DNA of 64,000 nt, taken from assembly GCA_023382655.1 (NCBI GenBank), contig JAHDWK010000014.1:62001-126000 (forward strand). The letters run 5' to 3'. The position numbers and the translations under genes are program-made. Below, piece after piece: positions 16,215 through 24,810 of this stretch. How positions within the stretch are numbered: the stretch's first letter is position 1; each line of letters opens with the position of its first letter. The DNA comes from Anaerolineae bacterium (lineage in GTDB: Bacteria > Chloroflexota > Anaerolineae > Promineifilales > Promineifilaceae). The notes beneath the pieces are model-generated. The model made no database searches, was not told the origin of the DNA, and saw only the letters and a list, made by a program, of their open reading frames with translations.

Positions 16215-18431
16215 ATGAGCGAATCCCATACCCATTACCGGACGTGCAATTTGTGTGAGGCGATGTGTGGCCTGGAGATTAAGGTGGACGGGCAGCACAT
16301 TCTCTCGATTAAGGGGGACAAGGACGACCCGTTTAGCCGGGGGCACATTTGCCCGAAGGCGACGGCGTTGGAGGATATTTACCATGACCCGGACAGGTTG
16401 AAGTATCCGGTGCGGCGCACCGCGACGGGCTGGGAGCGCATCAGTTGGGATGAGGCGTTTGACGAGGTGGTGGGCAATATCCAGCGCATTCAGGGGGCAC
16501 ACGGCCGTAACGCCATCGGCGTCTATCTAGGCAATCCCAATGTGCATAACCTGGGCCTGATTTTGTATAACGCGCCGTTCATCCGCAGTTTGAAGACGAA
16601 GAACCGCTTTTCGGCCACGTCGGTGGATCAGTTGCCCAGCCAGTATGCGGCGTATTTGATGTTCGGCCACCAGTTATTGTTCCCGGTGCCGGATGTGGAT
16701 CGCACGCACTATTTTTTGATGTTGGGGGCGAATCCGCTGGCCTCGAATGGCAGTTTGATGACGGCGGCGGGTATTGAGAACCGGCTGAAGGCGCTGCAAA
16801 AGCGGGGCGGTAAGCTGGTGGTGATTGATCCACGACGGACGGAAACGGCCGTGCTCGCCAATGAGCATCACTTTATCCGCCCGGGTACGGACGCGCTGTT
16901 TTTGCTGGCGCTGATTCATACGCTGGTGGTGGAGGGATTGGTGAAACCGGGGCGGTTGGCCGAATTTACGGATGGGTTGGAGACGGTGGAACAGTTGGCG
17001 GCTGATTTTACGCCGGAGGATGTGGCCGGGTATACGGGCATTGCTGCCGAGGAGATGCGGCGGATGGCCAGGGAGTTGGCGGCGGCGGAAAGTGGGGTGG
17101 TGTACGGCCGTATTGGTGTCTCCACGCAGAAGTTTGGCGGGCTGTGCCAGTGGTTGATTAACGTGTTGAATGTGCTGACGGGTAATCTGGATGCGCCGGG
17201 TGGGGCGATGTTTACCCGGCCGGCGGTGGATGTGGTGGGGCTGACAACGTTGACGGGGCAGACGGGCAGCGTGGGCCGCGCCCACAGCCGGGTGCGCGGC
17301 CTGCCGGCGGTAGGCGGCGAATTCCCGGCGGCGGCGATGGCCGAGGAGATTTTGACGCCGGGTGAGGGGCAGATTCGGGGCATGATTACGGTGGCGGGGA
17401 ACCCGGTGCTGTCTACGCCGAATGGGGGGCAGTTGGATGAGGCGTTGGCGCAGTTGGATTTTATGGTGGCGATTGATATTTACATCAATGAGACGACGCG
17501 CCACGCCAACATTATTTTGCCGACGACGACGGGGCTGGAAACGGAGCATTATGATCTGGTTTTTCATCTGCTGGCGGTGCGCAATACGGCCAAATACTCT
17601 CCGGCCCTCTTTGAACCGGAGGAGGGGATGCTGCATGACTGGCAGGTATTGGGGGAACTGCGGCGGCGGTTAGAGGGCGGTGGGCCCATTAACCGTAAGA
17701 CGCTGCCGGGTAAGATCGAGTTTCAGAAGCGGCTGCCGCCGCATAAGCTGATTGATCTGGCGCTGCGTTTTGGGCCGTATGGGGCACGGCCGTTAAACGG
17801 CAAACCCACCGGGCATAATCTGACGCTGGCAAAGCTGAAACGTGCGCCGCATGGTATTGACCTGGGGCCGCTGGAGCCGATTTTGCGGGAGCGGTTGCTG
17901 ACGCCGAATCGGCGGATTGTGCTGGCCCCGGAGCCGTTGGTGGCTGATGTGGCGCGGTTGAAGGAGACCTACCCCACCCGCTCTGGCCGGTCTGTGACCG
18001 AGCCAGGGGTGGCACGGTCTGAAGACCGGCCACACTCGGAGCGGGAGTTGGTGTTGATTGGGCGGCGGGATTTGCGGACGAATAATTCGTGGATGCACAA
18101 TGCGCCGCGATTGGTGAAGGGGAAGGAGCGGTGTACCCTGCTGATGCATCCGGCGGATGCGGCAGCGCGACAGTTGGCGCCTGGGCAGGTGGTGGCGGTG
18201 GTCTCGCGGGTGGGGCAGGTGAGGCTGCCGCTGGAGGTGACGGAGGCGGTGATGCCGGGGGTGGTGAGTATGCCGCATGGGTGGGGGCACGGCCGTGAGG
18301 CCATCCAGCTTTCCGTAGCCCAGGCACACCCCGGTGTGTCTATCAATGACCTGACGGATGAGTGTGAGTTGGATGTGCTGACGGGGAATGCGGCGTTTAG
18401 TGGTACGGCCGTTGTCGTCACCCCTTGTTAG
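16215..18431 (+). CDS. Molybdopterin oxidoreductase (formate dehydrogenase/DMSO reductase superfamily)
   Basis: A 738-residue bis-MGD enzyme. An N-terminal 4Fe-4S motif CNLCEAMCGLEI...GHICPKA (C-x2-C-x3-C-x~27-C) is followed by the molybdopterin domains (YLGNPNVHN, LMLGANPLASNGS, VVIDPRRTETA, IRPGTDALFLLAL) and the C-terminal dinucleotide-binding domain (NDLTDECELDVLTGNAAFSG). At the position where the family often has Cys or Sec as metal ligand I read SATSVDQLPS, so the ligand is not an obvious Cys. The start at 16215 has AAGGAGTG at good spacing. A 69-bp inverted-repeat element is inserted in frame at 17977-18045. No partner subunit is adjacent, so the electron acceptor is unknown. Confidence 0.85.
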   Translation: MSESHTHYRTCNLCEAMCGLEIKVDGQHILSIKGDKDDPFSRGHICPKATALEDIYHDPDRLKYPVRRTATGWERISWDEAFDEVVGNIQRIQGAHGRNAIGVYLGNPNVHNLGLILYNAPFIRSLKTKNRFSATSVDQLPSQYAAYLMFGHQLLFPVPDVDRTHYFLMLGANPLASNGSLMTAAGIENRLKALQKRGGKLVVIDPRRTETAVLANEHHFIRPGTDALFLLALIHTLVVEGLVKPGRLAEFTDGLETVEQLAADFTPEDVAGYTGIAAEEMRRMARELAAAESGVVYGRIGVSTQKFGGLCQWLINVLNVLTGNLDAPGGAMFTRPAVDVVGLTTLTGQTGSVGRAHSRVRGLPAVGGEFPAAAMAEEILTPGEGQIRGMITVAGNPVLSTPNGGQLDEALAQLDFMVAIDIYINETTRHANIILPTTTGLETEHYDLVFHLLAVRNTAKYSPALFEPEEGMLHDWQVLGELRRRLEGGGPINRKTLPGKIEFQKRLPPHKLIDLALRFGPYGARPLNGKPTGHNLTLAKLKRAPHGIDLGPLEPILRERLLTPNRRIVLAPEPLVADVARLKETYPTRSGRSVTEPGVARSEDRPHSERELVLIGRRDLRTNNSWMHNAPRLVKGKERCTLLMHPADAAARQLAPGQVVAVVSRVGQVRLPLEVTEAVMPGVVSMPHGWGHGREAIQLSVAQAHPGVSINDLTDECELDVLTGNAAFSGTAVVVTPC
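17977..18045. repeat. In-gene 69-bp inverted-repeat element
   Basis: CCCGCTCTGGCCGGTCT at the left end is matched by AGACCGGCCA and GAGCGGG at the right end, with a second small hairpin CGGTCTGAAGACCG inside. The length is 23 codons. It encodes a charged segment (RSGRSVTEPGVARSEDRPH) just before the C-terminal domain of the molybdopterin enzyme, where a surface linker is expected. Confidence 0.65.
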
Positions 18432-18483
18432 GTGGCAGATATAATTGAATATCAAAGCTGCAATTTAGGAGATATATCATCAA

Positions 18484-18975
18484 ATGGCACTCACCTCTGC
18501 GGCTTCAAGATGTGCAATCTGTGATGAAAAACTGGATAGACCATACACAGCTACATCAGGTGTGGTTTTTCCACGAGAACACCTGCTGTGGCGCTACTGC
18601 GATGCGCCATTACACTTCGATTGCCTAGAAACTTGGCCTCACCGAGTTGAGTTTTCTCTGGGATATTTCAATTGGTGGGTACAGAATTATGAATCAGGAT
18701 ATGGGCACTTGTTGCGAAAGGAAAATGATTGGATTTTGGTCACTGGACCAGATATGAGTAATGGCATGTCCTATTTTGCAGCAGTGCATCTACGAGAATG
18801 GCCTTTCCGCCTTTATTCAAAATGGACGGAGTGGGACAGGTTTGTTTCAAGCGGGTTCCCAGATAACCTCATCGAAGATTCATTACAAGTAGCCGAGCAG
18901 GTAATGGAAGAGGTAGTCAAAATTGCACCTGATCTTGATTCTTTGATGTATCTTCTTGAGAAAGAGAGGGGTTAA
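18484..18975 (+). CDS. Hypothetical protein with Cys-rich N terminus
   Basis: 163 residues, not recognised. The N-terminal half has a CAIC pair, then WRYCDAPLHFDC, a C-x2-C ... C-x4-H-x2-C arrangement that could bind one zinc ion in a RING-like or treble-clef fold. The rest is rich in Trp and Tyr with no known motif. The sequence is more AT-rich than surrounding genes and contains no ACGGCCGT, suggesting recent acquisition. AGGAG lies 12 bases before the ATG. It sits beside the interrupted phosphatase gene in a small accessory patch. Confidence 0.55.
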   Translation: MALTSAASRCAICDEKLDRPYTATSGVVFPREHLLWRYCDAPLHFDCLETWPHRVEFSLGYFNWWVQNYESGYGHLLRKENDWILVTGPDMSNGMSYFAAVHLREWPFRLYSKWTEWDRFVSSGFPDNLIEDSLQVAEQVMEEVVKIAPDLDSLMYLLEKERG

Positions 18976-19013
18976 TTTGAATTCGGTTCAAATGGTATTT
19001 GACCTTGATAATA

Positions 19014-19478
19014 ATGAACACCCCCCATATCACCCATATTCAAGATGGTGTTTATATTGGCCGGGTGCGGGCGCACCAGGAGCAGGGGCGGCTGCATAGG
19101 GCCGGTATTCGCCACATTTTGAAGTTGTATGAAGCGGCTCCTTATTGGCCGGATGGTTTTGTGGTTTGTGATAATGAGGTAGAGGACGGGGTGCTGCTGC
19201 CGGAAGATAAGTTGGTGCGGGGTGTGGCGTTTCTGCAAGAGTAGGTGGGCATGGGGAACCCGGTTGTTTCGATGTGTGGGGCGGGAATGAGTCGTTCGGT
19301 GACGTTTGTGATGGCTTATCTGCGGGAAACAGGGCTGGATTTACGGCCGTCCTGGGAATTAGTGGCAGCTCAACATTCAGACGCCCAGCCTGCCCCGCAA
19401 ATGTAGCAGATGCTCATTGACCATTACCAGCAGCCTTACGAGGTCAGAGAGTGTATTGGCCGGATGCTTGAGTCGTGA
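19014..19478 (+). pseudogene. Dual-specificity/tyrosine phosphatase-like gene interrupted by two in-frame TAG codons
   Basis: One reading frame runs from the ATG at 19014 to the TGA at 19476-19478 and is broken only by TAG at 19242-19244 and TAG at 19404-19406. The three parts read as one dual-specificity phosphatase: HITHIQDGVYIGRVRAH at the start, the P-loop MCGAGMSRSVTFVMAYL (C-x5-R) in the middle, and MLIDHYQQPYEV at the end. The residue before the P-loop Cys is Met instead of the usual His. Each stop is one base from a sense codon (CAG or TGG). Mutational decay is the simplest reading; sequencing error or UAG read-through are alternatives. The end lies five bases from the stop of the convergent methyltransferase. 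Confidence 0.65.
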
Positions 19479-19483
19479 CAAGG

Positions 19484-20290
19484 TTACGCTGGCTTTTGCC
19501 CCAGGATGCTGGCGAAGGCGATATGCCCGAACCATTCCTTTGCTGTGCTTCTGCGCCTCGCTTCGGCTTTGAGAGCCTCGGCCGTCTCCTTGCCAATGCT
19601 GCCTGTACTCAAAAGCACATCCGCACCCCTGTCCACCCATGTTAGCATATAAGCACTCTCTGGGGCTTCAACATAGCCGTGACTTCTCAACGACTTGGTG
19701 TCAAATCCCGTACTCTGTAAGAGTTGAGGTAGACGGCGGACAATCCAGGAATCGTGGATGAAATTTGCTCGGAACGCCCGCACACATGCTTCCAGCAGAT
19801 CATACTCTCCGGTGGAAAGGCTTGCGGTGGCGTAGTCTCCATCGAATACGGCTAACCAGCCGCCCGGCCGCAGAATGCGAAAGCCTTCAGCAACAAGTTG
19901 TTCAGGCTGTGGCACATGGGAGAGTGCCTGATGCACAACCGCTACATCAAAAGCATCAGCATCAAAGGGTAAGGCACGGCCGTCCCCCTCCTCAAAGGAA
20001 AGGTTGGGGATGCCTTGTGAGAGCGTTCGTGCCCTGGCAATAAACACGGGTGAGGGGTCAATCCCGATTACTTGGGCAACGGCCGGTTTCTGGGCCAGAA
20101 TGCGGCTCACGGCACCAGTCCCACAACCAATCTCCAGGACACGGGCATTGGGCGGAAAATTAATCTCTGAAAGATAGGTTTCCCACATCGAACGTTGCCG
20201 GGGGTCAGCCGCCCGCATCTCCAGAACATCTACTAGCCGTTCCTGAATTTGTTGGTCAACTTCACTAATGATGGCATATACGTCAGACAT
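19484..20290 (-). CDS. Class I SAM-dependent methyltransferase
   Basis: A 268-residue methyltransferase of the UbiE/Methyltransf_11 type. Motif I is VLEIGCGTGAVSRIL (about residues 51-65), with IGIDPSP as motif II, EGDGRALPFDADAFDVAV as the post-II region and LRPGGWLAVFDGDYA as motif III. The substrate cannot be inferred; this family methylates quinones, sterols or small metabolites. GGAGG lies seven bases before the ATG, a strong start. It is on the same strand as, and downstream of, the polyamine transport operon but separated by about 120 bases, so it may have its own promoter. Confidence 0.88.
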   Translation of the reverse strand: MSDVYAIISEVDQQIQERLVDVLEMRAADPRQRSMWETYLSEINFPPNARVLEIGCGTGAVSRILAQKPAVAQVIGIDPSPVFIARARTLSQGIPNLSFEEGDGRALPFDADAFDVAVVHQALSHVPQPEQLVAEGFRILRPGGWLAVFDGDYATASLSTGEYDLLEACVRAFRANFIHDSWIVRRLPQLLQSTGFDTKSLRSHGYVEAPESAYMLTWVDRGADVLLSTGSIGKETAEALKAEARRRSTAKEWFGHIAFASILGQKPA

Positions 20291-20413
20291 TGTAATCCTC
20301 CAATTTTACCTCCTGCGCCAGCAAACGCAGTGAAAAATGACAGGTAGCAGAATGCAAGCAATAGCTTACGTCTATATTACCAGAGCATTTCCTGTTGATT
20401 ACCGATTGTTGAG

Positions 20414-21220
20414 CTAATTTTCGCGCGCATCCTGGGTCATATAGTGCGCCAGGAGAATGGGCACGGCCGTGATCGTCACCACCAGAAACGCCACCACATT
20501 TGTCACCGGGCGGTCCCGCGGGCGGGTCAACTGGCTGAATATCCAGATGGGCAGCGTGGATTGCTGCCCGGCGGTAAACGTGGTCACAATCACCTCATCA
20601 AACGATAAGGCAAAGGCCAGCATCCCGCCCGCCACCAACGCCGTCGCCAGATTCGGCAGCACCACATAACGGAACGTCTGAAAGCCATCCGCCCCCAAAT
20701 CGGCCGACGCCTCCAACTGTGAATGCCCCGTGCGCCGGAAACGAGCAATGGCATTGTTATACACCACCACCACACAAAAGGTGGCGTGCCCAATCACAAT
20801 CGTCCAGAAGCTAAAGGGAATATTGGTCAGCCCCATCATGGAGCGCAGGGCGATGCCGGTGACAATGCCCGGCAGGGCAATGGGCAGCACCAGCAAAAAG
20901 GAAATCGCTTCCCGGCCGAAAAAGCGGCTGCGGTACACCGCTGCCGCCGCCAATGTGCCCAAGACCAGGGCCACGGCCGTAGCAATAATCGCCACCTTCA
21001 ACGAGAGAAAAAGGGCCGGCCACAAATCCGCCCGGTTCATGGCCACCCCAAACCAGCGTGTCGTCAATCCCGGTGGCGGGAAGGTGAAGGTGGTTTCATC
21101 CGTCGTGAAGGCATAGAGCATGACGATGAAAAAGGGAAAATGCAGGAAGATGAGGACGGCAACGGCCGTGACCGTCAACCCCAGCGGCGACTTATTTACA
21201 TCATTCTTGCGATTACGCAT
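20414..21220 (-). CDS. potC: Spermidine/putrescine ABC transporter permease
   Basis: A 268-residue inner-membrane subunit with six helices and the binding-protein-dependent permease signature around EASADLGADGFQTFRYVVLP (EAA loop). Length and profile fit PotC. I start at 21220 because GGCGGGGAA lies upstream; a slightly earlier in-frame ATG exists at 21241. It is the last gene of a four-gene operon (binding protein, ATPase, PotB, PotC). The gap before it is filled by a repeat hairpin. Confidence 0.88.
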   Translation of the reverse strand: MRNRKNDVNKSPLGLTVTAVAVLIFLHFPFFIVMLYAFTTDETTFTFPPPGLTTRWFGVAMNRADLWPALFLSLKVAIIATAVALVLGTLAAAAVYRSRFFGREAISFLLVLPIALPGIVTGIALRSMMGLTNIPFSFWTIVIGHATFCVVVVYNNAIARFRRTGHSQLEASADLGADGFQTFRYVVLPNLATALVAGGMLAFALSFDEVIVTTFTAGQQSTLPIWIFSQLTRPRDRPVTNVVAFLVVTITAVPILLAHYMTQDAREN

Positions 21221-21243
21221 TAAACATTCCCCGCCAATCAATT

Positions 21244-21336
21244 AACCACAGATTTTACGGATTCAACGGGTGAAGACGGATCAAATACATATTGAAAATC
21301 CGTGAAAATCCGCCCTATCCGTCCCATCCGTGGTTA
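21244..21336. repeat. Tandem-word hairpin (ACGGAT words) between potB and potC
   Basis: The left arm starts TTAACCACAGATTTTACGGA and the right arm is made of tandem complements (AAAATCCG, CTATCCG, CATCCGTGGTTA). The ends pair well; the middle is loose. It lies wholly inside an operon, so it cannot be a simple strong terminator. Confidence 0.75.
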
Positions 21337-21339
21337 AAT

Positions 21340-22281
21340 TTATAACGCCTCAAACGCCCCCAACCGGCGCGCCACCAACAAATAGATCGCCATAATCGTA
21401 ATTGGCAGCACCGTAAACGCCGCCGCCAACGGAATGTTGCCAGACGTACCCTGATAGCTGTACACCGTCATGCCAATAAACGGGCTGGAATCGCCAATCA
21501 CCGAGGGGATGATGTAATCCCCCATGGTCAGCGAAAAGGTAAAGATAGAACCGGCGACCACGCCGGGAAAAGCCAGGGGCAGGGTGACATAGCGAAAGGT
21601 AGTAGACGGCCGTGCCCCCAAATCACCACTCGCCTCCCCCAATGACTTCGGCACCCGCTCCAACGACGCCATAATCGGCAAAATCATATAGGGCAGCCAG
21701 ATATACAGGAACACAAAAAACAGCCCCAGCGAAGAAATGGACAACGACGGCCCGCCAATCACCGGCAGTTGCAGCACCCAATCGAGCACGGCCGTCAGCC
21801 CCAACTGCCCCACAAACCAGCTCACAATCCCCTCCCTCGCCAAAATCAACTTCCACGAATACACCCGAATAATGTACGACGACCACAGCGGTAGCAAAAT
21901 CAGCAAATACAATATCGCCCGCAGCCGGCGCGACGTGTAACGCACTGTGTAATACGCCAGCGGAAAAGCCATCAACGCCGCCCCCACCGTCACCGATGCC
22001 GCCATCGCCACCGTGCGCCCAAAAATCTCCATGTGCGCCCGCGTAAACAGGTCGCCATACGTTCGCAGCGTAAACTGGCGCACCACCTGTCCTGTAAACC
22101 CGTCCAGATAAAAGAACGACTGAATCAGCAGCCCCACCAACGAGCCGATATACACAAGCAGCATCCACCCCAGCGGCAGCGCCAACAGCAGCAGCAAAAA
22201 CAACCCCGGATGATGATGTAACACCGTAGAAATGCGCCGCCAGACAGACGGGTTGGTCTGAGTAGGTATGGTTGTACTCAT
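21340..22281 (-). CDS. potB: Spermidine/putrescine ABC transporter permease
   Basis: A 313-residue permease with six helices and an EAA-type loop GEASGDLGARPSTTFRYVTLP. The N-terminal extension before the first helix and the longer periplasmic segment match PotB. It forms the membrane channel with PotC. The ATG at 22281 has a repeat hairpin immediately upstream and no clear ribosome-binding site, so its translation may depend on the upstream gene or on the hairpin structure. It is the third gene of the operon. Confidence 0.88.
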   Translation of the reverse strand: MSTTIPTQTNPSVWRRISTVLHHHPGLFLLLLLALPLGWMLLVYIGSLVGLLIQSFFYLDGFTGQVVRQFTLRTYGDLFTRAHMEIFGRTVAMAASVTVGAALMAFPLAYYTVRYTSRRLRAILYLLILLPLWSSYIIRVYSWKLILAREGIVSWFVGQLGLTAVLDWVLQLPVIGGPSLSISSLGLFFVFLYIWLPYMILPIMASLERVPKSLGEASGDLGARPSTTFRYVTLPLAFPGVVAGSIFTFSLTMGDYIIPSVIGDSSPFIGMTVYSYQGTSGNIPLAAAFTVLPITIMAIYLLVARRLGAFEAL

Positions 22282-22284
22282 TTG

Positions 22285-22362
22285 ATAATGAGAGATTGGG
22301 AGATTGAGAGATTAGGATATTCCAATCTCTCAATCTCTCAATCTCTCAATCTCTTAATCTCC
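22285..22362. repeat. STRR-like tandem-word hairpin (GAGATTGA words) between potA and potB
   Basis: Tandem GAGATTGG, GAGATTGA and GAGATTAG words are followed by about five tandem CAATCTCT complements. It supplies the TAA stop codon of potA (22354-22356). The word is the same as at 7276 and partly as at 50055. Confidence 0.9.
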
Positions 22363-23385
22363 ATCTTCCAACACATTATTCGCCGCACTCGGCCACACCA
22401 GCCGCACCGTTTGTCCAGGCACGGCCGTGCCATTCTGCGGCGTCACATCCATATTTTGCGCCACCACCACCATCTCCTCGCCCGAAGGCAGCGCCACCGT
22501 GTAACGGGTGTGCATGCCCACATATACCACGTCCCGTACCTGGCCCTCAATGGCACAATGCGCGTCCGGCACGGCCGTCGCCACCTCCGCCAGCCGAATC
22601 TTCTCCGGGCGCACCGAAAAGGGCTGGGGGGAGCCGGTGATGGTGACGGCCGTCTCGCCGCTCAAAATGTTTGACGTGCCCACAAAACCGGCCACAAAGC
22701 GCGTGCGCGGCCGTTCATACAGGTCAGAGGGCGCGCCAATCTGCACAATCTGGCCCATATCGAACACCGCAATCCGGTCACTCATCGTCAGCGCCTCTTC
22801 CTGATCATGCGTCACAAAAATAAAGGTAATGCCCACCTCATGCTGAATCGCCTTCAACTCCACCTGCATCTGCTGGCGTAATTTCAAATCCAGCGCCCCC
22901 AGCGGTTCGTCCAACAGCAGCACCTTCGGATGATTGATCAGCGCCCGCGCCAGCGCCACCCGCTGCCGCTGCCCACCGGAAAGCTGCGACGGTTTGCGCC
23001 GTTCCATGCCCGGCAGCCGCACCAGTGCCAACATCTCCGCCACCTGCCTTTCCCGTTCCAGCTTGGGCACTTTGCGCACCATCAGCCCATAGCCAATGTT
23101 GTCTCCCACCGTCATATGCGGAAAGAGGGCGTAGTCCTGAAACACGGTGTTCACTTCGCGGTCGTAGGCGGGCAGATTGGTCACGTCACGGCCGTACAAC
23201 AAAATCCGCCCCGCCGTCGGCTGCTCAAACCCGGCAATCATGCGCAGGCACGTCGTCTTGCCCGACCCCGACGGCCCCAACAGCGTAAAAAACTCGCCGT
23301 CCCGTACTGTAAAACTCACATCATCCACCGCCCGCACCTCGCCAAAATGGCGGCTGACGTTGCTGAATTCAATAGCTAATGTCAT
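22354..23385 (-). CDS. potA: Spermidine/putrescine ABC transporter ATP-binding protein
   Basis: A 343-residue ATPase with Walker A GPSGSGKTTCLRMI, signature LSGGQRQRVALARAL, Walker B VLLLDEPLGALD, the DLKLRQQMQVELK segment typical of PotA/MalK and a C-terminal TOBE-like regulatory domain. It energises import of polyamines by the PotB/PotC channel. It is the second gene of the operon, after the binding protein. A perfect 48-bp palindrome lies in the gap upstream and a tandem-word hairpin overlaps its stop codon. Confidence 0.9.
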   Translation of the reverse strand: MTLAIEFSNVSRHFGEVRAVDDVSFTVRDGEFFTLLGPSGSGKTTCLRMIAGFEQPTAGRILLYGRDVTNLPAYDREVNTVFQDYALFPHMTVGDNIGYGLMVRKVPKLERERQVAEMLALVRLPGMERRKPSQLSGGQRQRVALARALINHPKVLLLDEPLGALDLKLRQQMQVELKAIQHEVGITFIFVTHDQEEALTMSDRIAVFDMGQIVQIGAPSDLYERPRTRFVAGFVGTSNILSGETAVTITGSPQPFSVRPEKIRLAEVATAVPDAHCAIEGQVRDVVYVGMHTRYTVALPSGEEMVVVAQNMDVTPQNGTAVPGQTVRLVWPSAANNVLEDGD

Positions 23386-23446
23386 AGGTAATTGGGTAAT
23401 TGAGTAATGGGGTAATTACGTAATTACCCCATTACTCAATTACTTC
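23386..23446. repeat. STRR-like element containing a perfect 48-bp palindrome, between potD and potA
   Basis: Words TAATTGGG, TAATTGAG and TAATGGGG run into their exact complements. Positions 23396-23419 are perfectly complementary to 23420-23443, with no spacer. This is the most perfect of the repeat hairpins in the window. Confidence 0.95.
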
Positions 23447-23449
23447 TTC

Positions 23450-24625
23450 CTACCGACCGCCAATCACGGCCACATAATTCGTCACCCATTCATGGTAGGG
23501 CACACATTCACCTTGCGTTTCGCAGGCAGCCGTCGGCGTTTTCCAGAAGCTAATTCTGTCAAAGTTATCAATGCCATTCGTCTGGCAACCTTCCGCCCCC
23601 AGCAGTTCATTACCGTTGCATGCCGAAGGCACAGATGGCACCGAGCCAAACCAGGCTGCCAGGTCGCCTTGCAGTTGGGGGTTAATGGAATGGTTCAGCC
23701 ACAGATAGGCACAGTTCGGATGAGGTGCATTCACATGCATCATGGTCGTGTCCGCCCAGCCGGTCGCCCCTTCTTGCGGGATGACACTGGCAATGGGTGC
23801 GCCGCCCGCTTGCAGCAAATTCACCTGAAACGGCCAGGAGCCAGAAGCTACCACACCCTCATTGGTAAAATCATCCATCTGGATAAAAGCATCGTGCCAA
23901 TACCGGCCCACCAGCACCCGCTGCTGCCGCAGCAAATCCAGCGCCGCATTAAATTGATCCCGGTTCAATTCATACGGATCCTCAATACCCAGTTCCGGGT
24001 TGTGCGCCATCAAATACAGCGCCGCATCGGCAATGTAAATGGGGCCATCAAACGCCTGAATGCGCCCGGTGTTGGATTGGCCGTCGGCCAGCGTCATCTC
24101 TTCAAAAACCACGTTCCAACTGTCCGGGGCTGTGCCACCAAACGCCTCCGTGTTATACATCAACACATTGGAACCCCACTGGTAAGGCACGCCATAATGC
24201 ACGCCATCTACCGTGTGCCATTCCGCATTTTGCAACTTCGGCTCAATGGTATCCCAGGCGTCAATCAGTTCAGTGTTGATGGGCTGGACTTTGCCACCGG
24301 AAATCAGGCGCAGGCTGGCATCACCAGAAGCCGTTACCAGGTCAAACCCACCTTCGTTCATCAGGGCCACCATTTCATCCGAAGTAGCCGCAACTTTGAC
24401 GTTGACATTACAGCCAGTATCCGCTTCAAAATCAGTCACCCAATCAAAATTGGGATCGGTCGCCCCTTCCTCGATATAACCGGCCCAGGCGATAATATCT
24501 ACCTGCCCTTCCCCTTCGCCGATTTCTTCCATCATTTCCGGCCCGGCTGCTTCTTCTGTGCCGCTGCACGCTGCCAGGAACAATGCTACCAAGAGTATTA
24601 ACACGATCATCCACTTGCTTTTCAT
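23450..24625 (-). CDS. potD: Spermidine/putrescine ABC transporter substrate-binding lipoprotein
   Basis: A 391-residue extracellular solute-binding protein. It has a type II signal with lipobox LFLAACSG (Cys at about residue 20), so it is anchored in the membrane outer face. The body shows the PotD/PotF-type layout: IIAWAGYIEEG at the start, GFDLVTASGDASLRLI, then PYQWGSNVLMYN. The ligand is presumed to be a polyamine from family and operon, not from binding residues. I start at 24625, with TGGAGGAAAAG just upstream. It is the first gene of the operon, so regulation of the whole transporter probably acts upstream of it, near the Lrp-type regulator gene. Confidence 0.9.
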   Translation of the reverse strand: MKSKWMIVLILLVALFLAACSGTEEAAGPEMMEEIGEGEGQVDIIAWAGYIEEGATDPNFDWVTDFEADTGCNVNVKVAATSDEMVALMNEGGFDLVTASGDASLRLISGGKVQPINTELIDAWDTIEPKLQNAEWHTVDGVHYGVPYQWGSNVLMYNTEAFGGTAPDSWNVVFEEMTLADGQSNTGRIQAFDGPIYIADAALYLMAHNPELGIEDPYELNRDQFNAALDLLRQQRVLVGRYWHDAFIQMDDFTNEGVVASGSWPFQVNLLQAGGAPIASVIPQEGATGWADTTMMHVNAPHPNCAYLWLNHSINPQLQGDLAAWFGSVPSVPSACNGNELLGAEGCQTNGIDNFDRISFWKTPTAACETQGECVPYHEWVTNYVAVIGGR

Positions 24626-24656
24626 CTCTTTTCCTCCAGAAAACAACTTTATTATC

Positions 24657-24737
24657 TGTCATTCCAACGAGTCCTCGAGGAGGAATCCCTACCGTTTGGT
24701 AAACAGCAGGGATTCCGCGGAAGACCTCGAAATGACA
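24657..24737. repeat. Dispersed inverted repeat, TGTCATTCC...GGAATGACA type
   Basis: The left end reads TGTCATTCCAACGAGTCCTC and GAGGAATCCCT; the right end is AGGGATTCC and CGAAATGACA, imperfectly complementary. The ends resemble a repeat widely seen in environmental genomes. It lies in the leader region of potD. Confidence 0.65.
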
Positions 24738-24810
24738 TAGGCTTTTAACGTGGTGGAGCTTGTGCTTGTCAATCGGTTCAATAGGCGGTTTCCTCCTGAA
24801 TCATGCGTTT

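Noticed and set aside
16674..17636. A 320-codon frame opposite the molybdopterin gene
   Set aside because: Arg/His/Gln-rich shadow without motifs, opposite a well-conserved enzyme.
19014..19478. UAG recoded as an amino acid (pyrrolysine-like)
   Set aside because: Several intact genes in the window end with TAG (for example at 48191 and 18975 region neighbours such as 27561), and no suppressor tRNA is seen here; decay is simpler.
23492..24601. A 369-codon open frame opposite potD
   Set aside because: The potD frame has a lipobox, a ribosome-binding site and family motifs; the opposite frame has none.
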